From contig NZ_JAQTNN010000005.1 in NCBI RefSeq assembly GCF_028713855.1, forward strand, positions 1 through 64,000: 64,000 nucleotides of DNA, given 5' to 3'. Under the pieces are notes generated by a model. It searched no databases, was not told where the DNA came from, and saw nothing but the letters and a program-made list of their open reading frames with translations. Each line of letters starts with the position of its first letter. Position 1 is the first letter of the stretch. Positions 37,197-46,244 of the stretch are shown piece after piece. Source of the DNA: Sulfuricurvum sp. GTDB lineage: Bacteria; Campylobacterota; Campylobacteria; Campylobacterales; Sulfurimonadaceae. Both the position numbers and the translations under genes were made by a program.

Positions 37197-38498
37197 ATGA
37201 TATATTTACTAATACCCTTAACCATTATCCTTATTGCAGTTGCGTGGGCGCTGATCCGCGCACGCCAAGAATACTCGCTTATGCACGCGCATGCTCTCCA
37301 ACTCCAAGAACAACTCACCCAAGAACACAATCTTCGTAGTGAAACAGAACGAAAATATGAGAGTCAAAGAATGGATTATCATGCGCTGGAGCGGGATTTC
37401 GCAGTACTGCACACGCGACATGAGGAATCAGCTCGTGCTTTTGAAGAAAAAATTCGTCTCCTCGATGAGGCGAAACTGCAGATGAAAGCGCAGTTCGAAC
37501 ATTTGGCCACCCAGATTTTCGATCAAAAAGCCAAAACATTCGACGAAGCGCATACCAAAGGGCTTGACCTCCTCTTAAAGCCGTTCCGCGAGCAAATTTC
37601 GCAGTTTGCCACACAGAGCAAGGAGCAGTTTATCCACGATGCCAAAGAGCGTCAAAGTATCAAAGACGAAATCCTCCGTCTCAAAACCCTCAATGAGCGT
37701 CTAAGTGAAGATGCGATCAATCTCACCAATGCCCTTAAGGGGGAGAATAAAACCCAGGGGAACTGGGGAGAGATCGTATTGGAGCGGATTTTAGAGGAGT
37801 CGGGGCTGCGCGAGGGGCATGAATACGAAACCCAAAATACCTACAGCGATGAAGAGGGAAAAAAATTCCGCCCCGACGTTATTGTCCATCTGCCGCAGAA
37901 CAAAGATATCATCATCGACTCGAAGGTCTCTTTGGTCGCCTACGATGCCTTTATTCGTGCCGACACGGATGAAGAACGTGCCCATGCCCTCAAACAGCAT
38001 CTTCTTTCAATTCATGCCCATATCAAAGGTCTCAGCGGCAAACGGTACGAACAGCTCAGCGGAGTACGGACACTCGATTTTGTGTTGCTATTTATGCCGA
38101 TTGAGGGGGCATTTTTACTTGCATTGGAGCAGGATAATACGTTCTTTAAAACGGCGTATGAGCAAAACATCGTCGTTGTCTCCCCGTCTACGCTATTGGT
38201 TACGCTACGCACCATCGAACATATCTGGCGAAGTGAGTATCAGGAACGTAACGCCAAAGCGATAGCGGAATCGGCTGAAGCGCTGTATGAAAAACTGGTG
38301 GCATTTGTCGAGGACATGGAGAAGATCGGCGAACAGATCGGACGTACCCAAAAAAGCTATGAGGGGGCGATGAATAAACTCTCAACCGGAAAAGGGAATC
38401 TTATCCGGCGTGTCGAGTCGATGCGGAAGTTGGGTTTGAAGCCGAAGAAGTTGCTTCCATCGTCGGTGATTGATGATGAGGTAGAAGATGAAAATTGA
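37197..38498 (+). CDS. rmuC: RmuC-family DNA recombination protein
   Basis: A 433-residue protein: an N-terminal membrane helix, a long coiled coil (about 25-170), then the RmuC nuclease-like domain with NWGEIVLERILEESGLREG, FRPDVIVHLPQNKDIIIDSKVSL and SPSTLLVTLRTI. RmuC limits inversions at short inverted repeats in E. coli. ATG 37197 lacks a clear ribosome-binding site, and an in-frame GTG at 37176 follows AGGG. A TATAAT ends only six bases before the ATG, so a leaderless message is possible. Confidence 0.88.
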   Translation: MIYLLIPLTIILIAVAWALIRARQEYSLMHAHALQLQEQLTQEHNLRSETERKYESQRMDYHALERDFAVLHTRHEESARAFEEKIRLLDEAKLQMKAQFEHLATQIFDQKAKTFDEAHTKGLDLLLKPFREQISQFATQSKEQFIHDAKERQSIKDEILRLKTLNERLSEDAINLTNALKGENKTQGNWGEIVLERILEESGLREGHEYETQNTYSDEEGKKFRPDVIVHLPQNKDIIIDSKVSLVAYDAFIRADTDEERAHALKQHLLSIHAHIKGLSGKRYEQLSGVRTLDFVLLFMPIEGAFLLALEQDNTFFKTAYEQNIVVVSPSTLLVTLRTIEHIWRSEYQERNAKAIAESAEALYEKLVAFVEDMEKIGEQIGRTQKSYEGAMNKLSTGKGNLIRRVESMRKLGLKPKKLLPSSVIDDEVEDEN

Positions 38499-38554
38499 GT
38501 TATAATATCTTCACTTTAATAATGAATAATAGATAAAAATAGGGAACCATAGAG

Positions 38555-38848
38555 ATGACATCAAAACTTCATATCCTCTCTTTTCTATCCGATCACAAAG
38601 AGTCACTTAAACAAAATTTCGGTGTAACTCAGATCGGATTATTCGGCAGTTATGCACGTGATGAGGCAAATGAAGAGAGTGATGTCGATATTGCCGTTGA
38701 GATCGAAGCTCCTAACAAATTTAGAAGTTTTTTTGGATTGAAAAATTATCTCGAAACCAATCTTTATCCCAAAATTGATTTGGGGATCGAAAGCACGTTG
38801 AAGCCTATTGCAAAAGAGTTTATTCAAAAAGAGATTATTTATGTCTAA
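38555..38848 (+). CDS. mntA: MntA-type nucleotidyltransferase antitoxin, module 2
   Basis: A 97-residue minimal nucleotidyltransferase with IGLFGSYARDEANEESDVDIAVEI (GSxxxD...SDxD) and the third acidic position in KIDLGIE. MntA of type VII systems AMPylates HepT and neutralises it. The stop overlaps the HepT start by eight bases (ATGTCTAA). A TATAAT lies at about 38501 upstream. The system is in its own transcription unit downstream of rmuC. Confidence 0.9.
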   Translation: MTSKLHILSFLSDHKESLKQNFGVTQIGLFGSYARDEANEESDVDIAVEIEAPNKFRSFFGLKNYLETNLYPKIDLGIESTLKPIAKEFIQKEIIYV

Positions 38849-39176
38849 GCGGGATCATCGTCTTTACGTCGAGGATATATTAGAATCTGTGCGAGCGGTT
38901 GAAAGTTATGTTGAGGGGATCGATTTCGATGCGTTTCTCAATGACCGTAAAACGTACAGCGCGACGATTAGAGAATATATCATTATCGGAGAAGCAATCA
39001 GTGCGATTATCGATCTTTTAGAAGAGCGGTTTCCAGATTATGAATGGCGAATGGTTAAAGATTTTCGTAATTTCATCGTGCATGAGTATTTTGGTGTTGA
39101 TCCGAGGATCGTGTGGGATTTGACGATTCAAGAATTGCCAATATTGAAAGAAAAGATCGAGTTATTGGATCAATAA
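38841..39176 (+). CDS. hepT: HepT-type HEPN (DUF86) ribonuclease toxin
   Basis: A 111-residue all-helical protein. The catalytic RxxxxH is present as RNFIVHEYFGVD, followed by the DUF86 ending IVWDLTIQELPILKEKI; GEAISAIIDLLEERFP precedes it. HepT cleaves RNA (tRNA in studied systems) unless AMPylated by MntA. ATG 38841 overlaps mntA. It is followed by a short gap and convergent pssA. Confidence 0.9.
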   Translation: MSKRDHRLYVEDILESVRAVESYVEGIDFDAFLNDRKTYSATIREYIIIGEAISAIIDLLEERFPDYEWRMVKDFRNFIVHEYFGVDPRIVWDLTIQELPILKEKIELLDQ

Positions 39177-39214
39177 TCAATAGTATGGAATACGATCCCG
39201 GTACTCTTATTTTC

Positions 39215-39763
39215 TTATAAATGGGGAATCTTCACTTTAGAGTTTAGTAACGCTCCGATGATAATCATCAGGGCGAGTACCCCCATCCATCCGATAAATC
39301 CTGATCCCAACCATACAAGCCATAAAAGAATTGCTCCCAGCGGTGTTGGAACCCCTGTAAAATGTTTGGCTACCTCTCCGACATCGGCGTTGATGTTAAA
39401 TTGGATCAAACGGCGCAAACCGCTAATGACGTAGTAGATCGACGCGATAGAGGTGATGATGAGCGGTAGTCCTGAGAGGTTTGTGTAGACTGATTGGAAG
39501 ATAAAAAAGGTGGGGACGAGGACGAAGCTGAGAAAATCGGCAAACGAGTCGAGCTGAATTCCGAATTCATTGGAAAGGCCGAATTTACGGGCGATTTTAC
39601 CGTCGATAATGTCAAAAGCTCCCCCCATCCATGCGAGTACAACGGCGACCATAAAATGATTTTGGGTAATGAAATAGGTGGCGAGAAGACCGCAGGTGAT
39701 ATTTGCCATTGTTACTAAGTTGGCAAGGTTAAAGTGACTGGTTGAGCGCCATAAGAATTGCAT
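39215..39763 (-). CDS. pssA: CDP-diacylglycerol-serine O-phosphatidyltransferase
   Basis: A 182-residue polytopic enzyme making phosphatidylserine from CDP-diacylglycerol. The CDP-alcohol phosphotransferase signature is complete: GGAFDIIDGKIARKFGLSNE then G and two aspartates in LDSFAD. There are about six membrane helices, and TGVPTPLGA fits the serine-specific branch. It is shorter than most PssA (about 240), which matches this phylum. PgsA cannot be excluded, but the N-terminal NLVTMANITCGL favours PssA. Confidence 0.85.
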   Translation of the reverse strand: MQFLWRSTSHFNLANLVTMANITCGLLATYFITQNHFMVAVVLAWMGGAFDIIDGKIARKFGLSNEFGIQLDSFADFLSFVLVPTFFIFQSVYTNLSGLPLIITSIASIYYVISGLRRLIQFNINADVGEVAKHFTGVPTPLGAILLWLVWLGSGFIGWMGVLALMIIIGALLNSKVKIPHL

Positions 39764-39832
39764 AAAAGTCCTATTATTGTATTATTCAAATTGAAATTAT
39801 AACCAAAGCCGGCAAAATAGGCCTAATTGAAA

Positions 39833-39850
39833 AAGGTTATCATTATTAAG
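39833..39850 (+). promoter_or_regulatory. Possible second Fur half-operator
   Basis: GGTTATCATTATTAAGGA resembles a partial Fur box (TATCATTATTAA core), 12 bases upstream of a better palindrome. Tandem Fur boxes are common in iron-uptake promoters. Confidence 0.35.
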
Positions 39851-39861
39851 GATATTATAAG

Positions 39862-39880
39862 TTGATAATGTTTATCATTC
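39862..39880 (+). promoter_or_regulatory. Probable Fur box of the porin-feoA-feoB operon
   Basis: TGATAATGTTTATCATT (39863-39879) is close to the Fur consensus, with TGATA and TATCA as inverted arms. It lies 29 bases before the porin ATG, so bound Fur would cover or block the promoter. The feoA-feoB genes downstream give the functional context. Confidence 0.65.
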
Positions 39881-39908
39881 TATCTATAGCAATGTGTAAG
39901 GAAGAGAG

Positions 39909-41132
39909 ATGAAGCGTGTTGTCCTAATCAGTTTAGTAGCCGCAGCCGCTTTAAACGCAGTAAGCATCGACGAAGCGTTTAAAAGTGGAAAAGTAAGCGG
40001 ACAGATTCGTACCGCATATGTGAATCAAGACAATGCAATCGATACTGATACCTATGGAACGTCTGTAGGCGGGCGGCTTAAGTACGAGACGGCTACATGG
40101 AATAACGTGACACTCGGTATTGCCGCTTACGTCAGTGAAAAACTTTCGTTTGCCAGTGGAAACGGGGAGAAGTTAAATCCTGATTTCTTTGATACATACG
40201 GAAACTCTTTTGTGTATTTAGGAGAAGCGTATATCGATTACAGCGCGGATGATGTGTCCGTGCGTATCGGTCGGCAAATGGTCGATACCCCTTTTATGGA
40301 AACCGATGATGTTCGGTTTCTTCCTAACAGTTTTGAAGCGGCGATTGTTTCTTACAGCGGTATTGAAAAAACAACTGTGATTGCAGGATATGCACAGCGA
40401 TGGGCAGGATATGATTCTCCAACAGGTCATAATGATAGCTTGAACGAATTTAAAAAATTCGGTGAAAATCATGACAGCAGCGGAGTGTATTTGGTAGGAA
40501 TAACCAATGAAAGTTTCGAGAATATTGGATTGCAGGGATGGCTTTATAAGATCAATCAATATTCTGACATTTTCTATACGGATGCAACATACACAAAGAG
40601 ACTGGGCGAAACCTCCACGGTAGAGTTGAGTGTGCAATATGCCCTTTTCGATGAAGATAAAGATACCCAAGGAAATGAAACAGGGATTGACGGACATATT
40701 TACGGTGCAGGGATAAATGTAAACATAGGAATGATAACACTGGGTACAGCCTATAACCGTACTTCCAATACGAATGGGAAGTTTATTACCAACGGTTTGG
40801 GCGGAGGACCCTATTACACGTCAATGGAAGAGATGACTATTGATGGCTTGGAAGATGCAAAAGCATATCAGGTTAGTGCTGAAATCGATATGACTGATGT
40901 AGGGATCGAAGGGCTGAAATTTGCAACGTTGTACGGTGATTTCAGAGGAAAAAATCAAAATTTGGATGCCAAAGTAAGCGAATTTGACATTGTTGCAGCC
41001 TATACACTAGATGAAAATATATGTGCCGATATGAGTTATGCCAGGGTCAATGATAAAAACAAAAACACTAGTGATACCGGAACAGATGGCGGATATGACC
41101 GCTTTTTGGTGCGTTTAAATTATAGCTTTTAA
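39909..41132 (+). CDS. Outer-membrane porin, OprD-like
   Basis: A 407-residue predicted beta barrel: a cleavable signal (residues 1-18, ALNAVS), about 16 amphipathic strands, and a C-terminal phenylalanine (RLNYSF) as required for BAM recognition. Strands such as KVSGQIRTAYVNQD and YDRFLVRLNYSF fit OprD-like porins of Campylobacterota. It is the first gene after the Fur box and 11 bases before feoA, suggesting a role in letting iron or a chelate through the outer membrane. The substrate is inferred from context. Confidence 0.85.
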   Translation: MKRVVLISLVAAAALNAVSIDEAFKSGKVSGQIRTAYVNQDNAIDTDTYGTSVGGRLKYETATWNNVTLGIAAYVSEKLSFASGNGEKLNPDFFDTYGNSFVYLGEAYIDYSADDVSVRIGRQMVDTPFMETDDVRFLPNSFEAAIVSYSGIEKTTVIAGYAQRWAGYDSPTGHNDSLNEFKKFGENHDSSGVYLVGITNESFENIGLQGWLYKINQYSDIFYTDATYTKRLGETSTVELSVQYALFDEDKDTQGNETGIDGHIYGAGINVNIGMITLGTAYNRTSNTNGKFITNGLGGGPYYTSMEEMTIDGLEDAKAYQVSAEIDMTDVGIEGLKFATLYGDFRGKNQNLDAKVSEFDIVAAYTLDENICADMSYARVNDKNKNTSDTGTDGGYDRFLVRLNYSF

Positions 41133-41143
41133 GAAGGATTTTT

Positions 41144-41383
41144 ATGAATACAATGACCTTACTGAGTGCATGTACCAAAGGCGGGATTGCTACAGTAGTA
41201 AAAATTAATGCCCAAGGACCGCTGAAACAGCGGCTTATTTCATTTGGTCTTATGAAGGGGACAGAAGTTAAAATGCTTGAATGTGCACTCAATAAAAGTA
41301 CCTATGAGATCAAAATCGGGAATATGAATATTGCTCTACGTAAAGAAGAAGCCGAGTTGATTGAGGTGTCCAATGTCCGATAA
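41144..41383 (+). CDS. feoA: Ferrous iron transport protein A
   Basis: A 79-residue SH3-like cytosolic protein that supports FeoB. The family layout is clear: GGIATVVKINAQGPLKQRLISFGLMKGTEVKML, then EIKIGNMNIALRKEEAELIEV. Its last 11 bases overlap feoB. Confidence 0.9.
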   Translation: MNTMTLLSACTKGGIATVVKINAQGPLKQRLISFGLMKGTEVKMLECALNKSTYEIKIGNMNIALRKEEAELIEVSNVR

Positions 41384-43484
41384 AAAAATAAAAGTTGCTC
41401 TCGTAGGACAGCCTAATGTCGGCAAGAGCATGCTCATTAATTCGATCAGTAACGCACGTTTGCATGTCGGAAATTTTACCGGGGTAACCGTCGAGAAAAC
41501 AGAAGTTTTATTTGAATACGGCGGATACCATTTTAGTGTTGTCGATCTGCCTGGAACGTATGCCTTTACCGATTATTCGATTGAAGAGCGGGTAACGCAT
41601 GATTTTTTATGCGATGAGAGCTACGATTTGATTATCAACGTCCTCGATTCGACCAACATGGAAAAAAACCTTCAGCTCACCGCAGAGTTGATGACAATGA
41701 GTAAAAAAATGGTTATTGCTCTTAATATGAGTGATGAAGCGGATCGTGAGGGGATAGAAATCAATGCTCCTTATTTGACACAGCTGCTAGGGATTCCGTG
41801 TGTGCGCGTTTCCGCTGCGGCAAAAATCGGTCTTGATGAACTCATGAAAGCAGTGATCGGTGTGCATGAGGTTGCTTATCAAGAACAAAAACTGATCTTT
41901 AGCGAAGCGGTTGAAGAGGAGATCGTAGTCATTACAGATTATCTGAATCGACACAAATTCAAGGCATCGATTAGTAATCGTAATATTGCGATTAATTTAC
42001 TCCAACAAGAGAAAAAGACTTATCGAACCCTTCATTCCAATCCGATTTGGACTGAACTTCAGCCGATGTTGATCGAAGCGGACCATCACATCTCTCTTCA
42101 TCATGACAGCGATGATATCAAAGAAGTTTTTGCCGAAGAATATCTTGCTTTTAATCGCGGGGTTATCAAGGAAGCGGTGAAAGTAAAGCTTGTGGCGGTA
42201 GAGAAAAAAACAACAACAGAGAAAATCGACTCGGTTTTAATTCATCCGATATTCGGAATACCGATTTTTCTCTTTTTTATGTGGGGATTGTTCCAACTCA
42301 CGTTTAAGATCGGAAGCATTCCGATGGATTGGATTGATGCTTTTTTCGGATGGCTCGGTGGGGCGATCGGTTCAACGATCACGAATAGTGAAATACGTTC
42401 CCTCATTGTAGACGGAGTGATCTCCGGGGTTGGAGCGGTTATCCTTTTCGTCCCTAATATCGTGATTTTATTTGTAGGAATAGCTTTGCTTGAATCGACG
42501 GGGTATATGTCACGTGTTGCATTTTTATTGGATGGTTTTTTCCATAAATTTGGACTTCACGGGCAGTCATTTATCCCGCTTGTATCAGGATTCGGATGTT
42601 CAATTCCGGCGTATATGTCGGCGCGTATTCTGAAAAATGACCGTGATCGGCTTTTAACACTCTTTGTCATCGGATTTATGAGCTGTGGTGCGCGTTTACC
42701 GGTGTATGTTCTCTTTACAGGAGCATTTTTCGGTCCTGAGATGGCAGGAAATGTGTTGTTCGGAATCTATATTCTTGGAGCAATGATTGGTCTTGTTGCG
42801 GCAAAAGTGTTGAAGATGACGGCGTTCAAAGGGATTGACGAACCGTTCGTTATGGAGATGCCAAAATATCGGCTCCCTTCCGTGAAACTGATATGGCATA
42901 CCGTATTGACTAAAACGATGATGTATTTGAAAAAAGCGGGGACGTTTATTGCCGCTGCTTCACTTCTTGTTTGGTTTCTCAGCAGCTATCCGAAAGACAG
43001 TGCTCTTGATGCTATGTTTGGGGCAAAAATCGAAGCATCCTCGTCCGATGATGAGGTAAAAGTGCTCGAAAATCAGCTCGCCGAAGCGCAGTTGGAACAA
43101 AGCTTTTTGGGTCAAATCGGTCATGTGATAGAGCCGGTATTCGCACCTCTTGGATTTGATTGGAAAATGGCGGTTGCGTTGCAGACGGGATTGGCGGCGA
43201 AAGAGGTGGTGGTATCAACTATGGGAGTTCTTTACTCGTTGGGGAGTGATGCGACGGAGGCCGATAACTCTTTAGTCAGTGCTATCCATGATCATATCCC
43301 TTTTGCTTCAGCGGTAGCGTTTATCGTGGTTATTATGACCTATCTGCCGTGTCTGGCGGCATCCGTTGTCTTTACTCGTGAGGCGGGAGGAATTAAATAT
43401 TTCGGATATTTGTTCGCTTTCACAACAATCGTCGCCTATTCGCTGGCATTTATTGCTTATCATTTGACGTTGTGGCTGAGTTAG
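41373..43484 (+). CDS. feoB: Ferrous iron transport protein B
   Basis: A 703-residue inner-membrane Fe(II) transporter. The N-terminal G domain has G1 GQPNVGKSM, G3 VVDLPGTYAF, and NMSDEADR as the G4 position. The helical spacer precedes about ten membrane helices with the two gates SGFGCSIPAYMSARIL and TYLPCLAASVVF; each keeps its conserved cysteine. ATG 41373 lies within feoA. This is the core of Fe(II) uptake under low oxygen, repressed by Fur. Confidence 0.96.
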   Translation: MSDKKIKVALVGQPNVGKSMLINSISNARLHVGNFTGVTVEKTEVLFEYGGYHFSVVDLPGTYAFTDYSIEERVTHDFLCDESYDLIINVLDSTNMEKNLQLTAELMTMSKKMVIALNMSDEADREGIEINAPYLTQLLGIPCVRVSAAAKIGLDELMKAVIGVHEVAYQEQKLIFSEAVEEEIVVITDYLNRHKFKASISNRNIAINLLQQEKKTYRTLHSNPIWTELQPMLIEADHHISLHHDSDDIKEVFAEEYLAFNRGVIKEAVKVKLVAVEKKTTTEKIDSVLIHPIFGIPIFLFFMWGLFQLTFKIGSIPMDWIDAFFGWLGGAIGSTITNSEIRSLIVDGVISGVGAVILFVPNIVILFVGIALLESTGYMSRVAFLLDGFFHKFGLHGQSFIPLVSGFGCSIPAYMSARILKNDRDRLLTLFVIGFMSCGARLPVYVLFTGAFFGPEMAGNVLFGIYILGAMIGLVAAKVLKMTAFKGIDEPFVMEMPKYRLPSVKLIWHTVLTKTMMYLKKAGTFIAAASLLVWFLSSYPKDSALDAMFGAKIEASSSDDEVKVLENQLAEAQLEQSFLGQIGHVIEPVFAPLGFDWKMAVALQTGLAAKEVVVSTMGVLYSLGSDATEADNSLVSAIHDHIPFASAVAFIVVIMTYLPCLAASVVFTREAGGIKYFGYLFAFTTIVAYSLAFIAYHLTLWLS

Positions 43485-43518
43485 CGCTTGTTAACCGTCC
43501 CTGCGTTACAATTAGAGT

Positions 43519-44181
43519 ATGAGTAAAATATTAATGATAGAAGACGATCTCGAACTGGCCGAGATCCTTACCGAATTTTTAGAACAGTATGAATTTGAAG
43601 TGACGACGGAAGATGATCCGTTTAAAGCTCTCAGTATCCTCAAACTTGAAAAGTTTGATGCAGTGATTTTGGATCTAACCTTGCCGGGGATGGATGGGTT
43701 AGAGGTCTGTGAAGCAATCCGCGCACGTCAAAACATCCCGATCATTATCTCTTCGGCACGCTCCGATGTGACCGATAAGATTAATGCGCTCGAACTCGGT
43801 GCCGATGATTATCTCCCTAAACCTTATGACCCGAGAGAGCTTGTATCCCGTATCCACTCAGTATTGCGCCGATACGATGCGGCTTCGGTTGCCGCTTCCG
43901 AGATTGCATGTGATTTTAAACTCAATGAATCGGCGATGCAGATCAGTTACAAGATGCGTCCTCTCGAACTCACCAATGCTGAGTACGGTATCCTCGCACA
44001 CATGATTAAAAAACAGGGAATGGTCGTCTCTCGAGAGGATTTGATTCACAATGTCAGTGCGATAAACGAAGACTCTTCGAACAAAAGTATTGATGTAATG
44101 ATGGGGCGTATCCGCAACAAGCTTGGGGATAAAGCTCTCATTGAATCGATCCGTGGTATCGGTTATAAGTTATTAAAGTAA
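43519..44181 (+). CDS. OmpR-family response regulator
   Basis: A 220-residue regulator. The receiver has acidic pair EDD at 8-10, phosphoacceptor Asp52 in LDLTLPGMDG, and Lys101 in LPKPYDP. The DNA-binding winged helix includes LTNAEYGILAHMIKKQGMVVSREDL and SIDVMMGRIRNKLGD. The stop directly precedes the kinase ATG. The pair resembles the Campylobacterota ArsRS/CprRS group, which governs acid response or envelope and biofilm traits in relatives. The target genes here are unknown. Confidence 0.92.
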   Translation: MSKILMIEDDLELAEILTEFLEQYEFEVTTEDDPFKALSILKLEKFDAVILDLTLPGMDGLEVCEAIRARQNIPIIISSARSDVTDKINALELGADDYLPKPYDPRELVSRIHSVLRRYDAASVAASEIACDFKLNESAMQISYKMRPLELTNAEYGILAHMIKKQGMVVSREDLIHNVSAINEDSSNKSIDVMMGRIRNKLGDKALIESIRGIGYKLLK

Positions 44182-45480
44182 ATGATCAAAAATAATGCTG
44201 TTTTAGCAACCGTTATGTTTGCCCTCGTCGTTACGGTGACGAGTGTAAGTTACACCTTTTATCAACTCTATGAGACCAATCGAGCCAAGCATATTGATAA
44301 TGTTTTTGGCAAACATGCGCTTATCAGTCAAATCTACCATACCTATCTTCTAAAACAAATTTCTGAACCGATGTTTGAAGCCAATTTGGCACTGTATGAT
44401 TTGGATGATATTACCGGTAAAGAGGAATATGAGGCGATTATCCGTCAAGGCAAGGTGCTCAAAAGTGACGGAACAACGGACCGTGAGATGAGCTCTTTAG
44501 AGTTTTCATACATACATCCAACGGTACAGCCTATTATTATTTCGATGATTGAGTACAAGGATAAGATTTATTTTTGGGCAGAGTCGTCTCATCATACGGT
44601 GTTGCTTGAAGATCATAGTATCCACGCGTATAATCCGATTAATCTATTGTCGGCTTACGGAACGCTGATAACGATTTTGTTGGTCTCATTTGCCCTTATT
44701 ATCCATCGGCTCAGTCCTCTACGCCGCCTTCGCCGTCAAATCGCTCGATTCGGGGAAGGGGATATGGGTGTACGTTTCCGTATTAACGGCAGTGATGAAA
44801 TCGCACTGATCGCCAATGAGCTTGACACTACCCAAAACAAAATTCGTTCTTTGATTGAATCACGCAATCTTTTTTTACGAAACATTATGCACGAACTTAA
44901 AACACCAATTGCCAAGGGGCGTATTGTCGCGACGATGATCGGCGATGAAAAGCAACGGGGACGATTTGAGGGGATATTTGAGCGTTTAGAGTTATTGATC
45001 GGCGAATTTGCTCTTATCGAAGAGATATCATCCGGAAATCAGTATTTGGAGAAAAAAGAGTATCGGCTTGTCGATATCATCGACGGTGCGATTGATTCGG
45101 CGATGGTAGAGTATGATTCGGTGAGCTGTCACGTCGATACGATGATAAAAATAGAAGTTGATTACCGTCTTTTTATGACGGCAGTCAAAAATTTGATTGA
45201 CAATGCGATCAAATATTCCCCCGATAAAAAAATGGAGATTGCGGCGGAGGGGGGAGAAATTCTTTTTATTAATACCGGTCAACCGCTCAAAAAACCACTT
45301 TCGTATTATATTGAGCCTTTTACGAAAGATCATCCGACCAAAGACAGCTTCGGATTGGGGCTTTACATTGTCGATGCGATTTTAAAAGAGCACGGCTACG
45401 TGTTAGCGTATGAGCGGCGAGAGAATCGTAACTGCTTTATATTTGTCCCTGAAAAACCCTCCAAAAGGAACCATAAATGA
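44182..45480 (+). CDS. Membrane sensor histidine kinase
   Basis: A 432-residue kinase: membrane helices at about 8-28 and 158-178, a periplasmic domain of 130 residues between them, and a HAMP region (RLSPLRRLRRQIARFGEGDMG). The phosphoacceptor His237 is in NIMHELKTPIAKGRI, the N box is NLIDNAIKYS, and GLGLYIVDAIL closes the ATPase. The HELKTPIAKGRI form is that of ArsS/CprS-like kinases. The ATPase lid is short (INTGQPLKKPL). Paired with the regulator upstream; overlaps surE by four bases. Confidence 0.92.
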   Translation: MIKNNAVLATVMFALVVTVTSVSYTFYQLYETNRAKHIDNVFGKHALISQIYHTYLLKQISEPMFEANLALYDLDDITGKEEYEAIIRQGKVLKSDGTTDREMSSLEFSYIHPTVQPIIISMIEYKDKIYFWAESSHHTVLLEDHSIHAYNPINLLSAYGTLITILLVSFALIIHRLSPLRRLRRQIARFGEGDMGVRFRINGSDEIALIANELDTTQNKIRSLIESRNLFLRNIMHELKTPIAKGRIVATMIGDEKQRGRFEGIFERLELLIGEFALIEEISSGNQYLEKKEYRLVDIIDGAIDSAMVEYDSVSCHVDTMIKIEVDYRLFMTAVKNLIDNAIKYSPDKKMEIAAEGGEILFINTGQPLKKPLSYYIEPFTKDHPTKDSFGLGLYIVDAILKEHGYVLAYERRENRNCFIFVPEKPSKRNHK

Positions 45481-46244
45481 AAAAAATCCTCATCAGTAAT
45501 GACGACGGGTACGAATCTCCGGGGCTTTTGGCATTGATCGAAGCGTTGGATGGTTTGGGGCATATTACGGTTGTTGCCCCTTCGACTGAGAAATCGGCAT
45601 GCGGTCACTCTTTGACCTTGACTCGCCCTTTGAGCTTTATCAGTGTTGGGGATGATTTTTACAAACTTGATGACGGGACACCGAGTGATTGTGTCTATCT
45701 CGCTCTTCATTCACTGTTTGAGGAGCAAAAACCTGATCTCGTTATTAGTGGAATCAACAAAGGCTCCAACATGGGTGAGGATATTACCTACTCAGGTACG
45801 GCGGCGGCGGCGATGGAGGGGGTATTGCAGGGAGTTCCGTCGATAGCAATATCGCAAGTGATGGACTTTACACAGCCTATGGGTGATTTTGCGTTGGCTA
45901 AAAATGCCATCCGAACATTGGTAACAAAAATCCTGGACGGAGAATTTCCGTTGAAGCATCGTGAGTTCTTAAATGTTAATATTCCCTACGGTGTCGAGGA
46001 GTTGCAATGGTGCGTCACCTATGCCGGATACCGCTATTATGCGAACGATGCCCATCTCCACCGTAATCCCAGAGGGATGGAATATTATTGGCTTGGGCTT
46101 CACCCGTTGGAGTTTAAAGCACGTGAACATGGGATGGGATTATGCGATTTTGAGGCAATCGAGCAGGGGATGGTCTCTCTTACCCCTATTCAGCTTGATA
46201 TGAGTGCGTACGAATCGATGAAAAAATTGCAGGAGTGGCTGTGA
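45477..46244 (+). CDS. surE: 5'/3'-nucleotidase SurE
   Basis: A 255-residue metal-dependent phosphatase acting on nucleoside monophosphates. The start KILISNDDGYESPGLLAL carries the metal-binding Asp pair. APSTEKSACGHSLTL, GTPSDCVYLA, SGINKGSNMGEDITYSGTAAAAMEG and the C-terminal LTPIQLDMSAY are family marks. The ATG overlaps the kinase stop, so it is in that operon. Confidence 0.95.
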   Translation: MKKILISNDDGYESPGLLALIEALDGLGHITVVAPSTEKSACGHSLTLTRPLSFISVGDDFYKLDDGTPSDCVYLALHSLFEEQKPDLVISGINKGSNMGEDITYSGTAAAAMEGVLQGVPSIAISQVMDFTQPMGDFALAKNAIRTLVTKILDGEFPLKHREFLNVNIPYGVEELQWCVTYAGYRYYANDAHLHRNPRGMEYYWLGLHPLEFKAREHGMGLCDFEAIEQGMVSLTPIQLDMSAYESMKKLQEWL

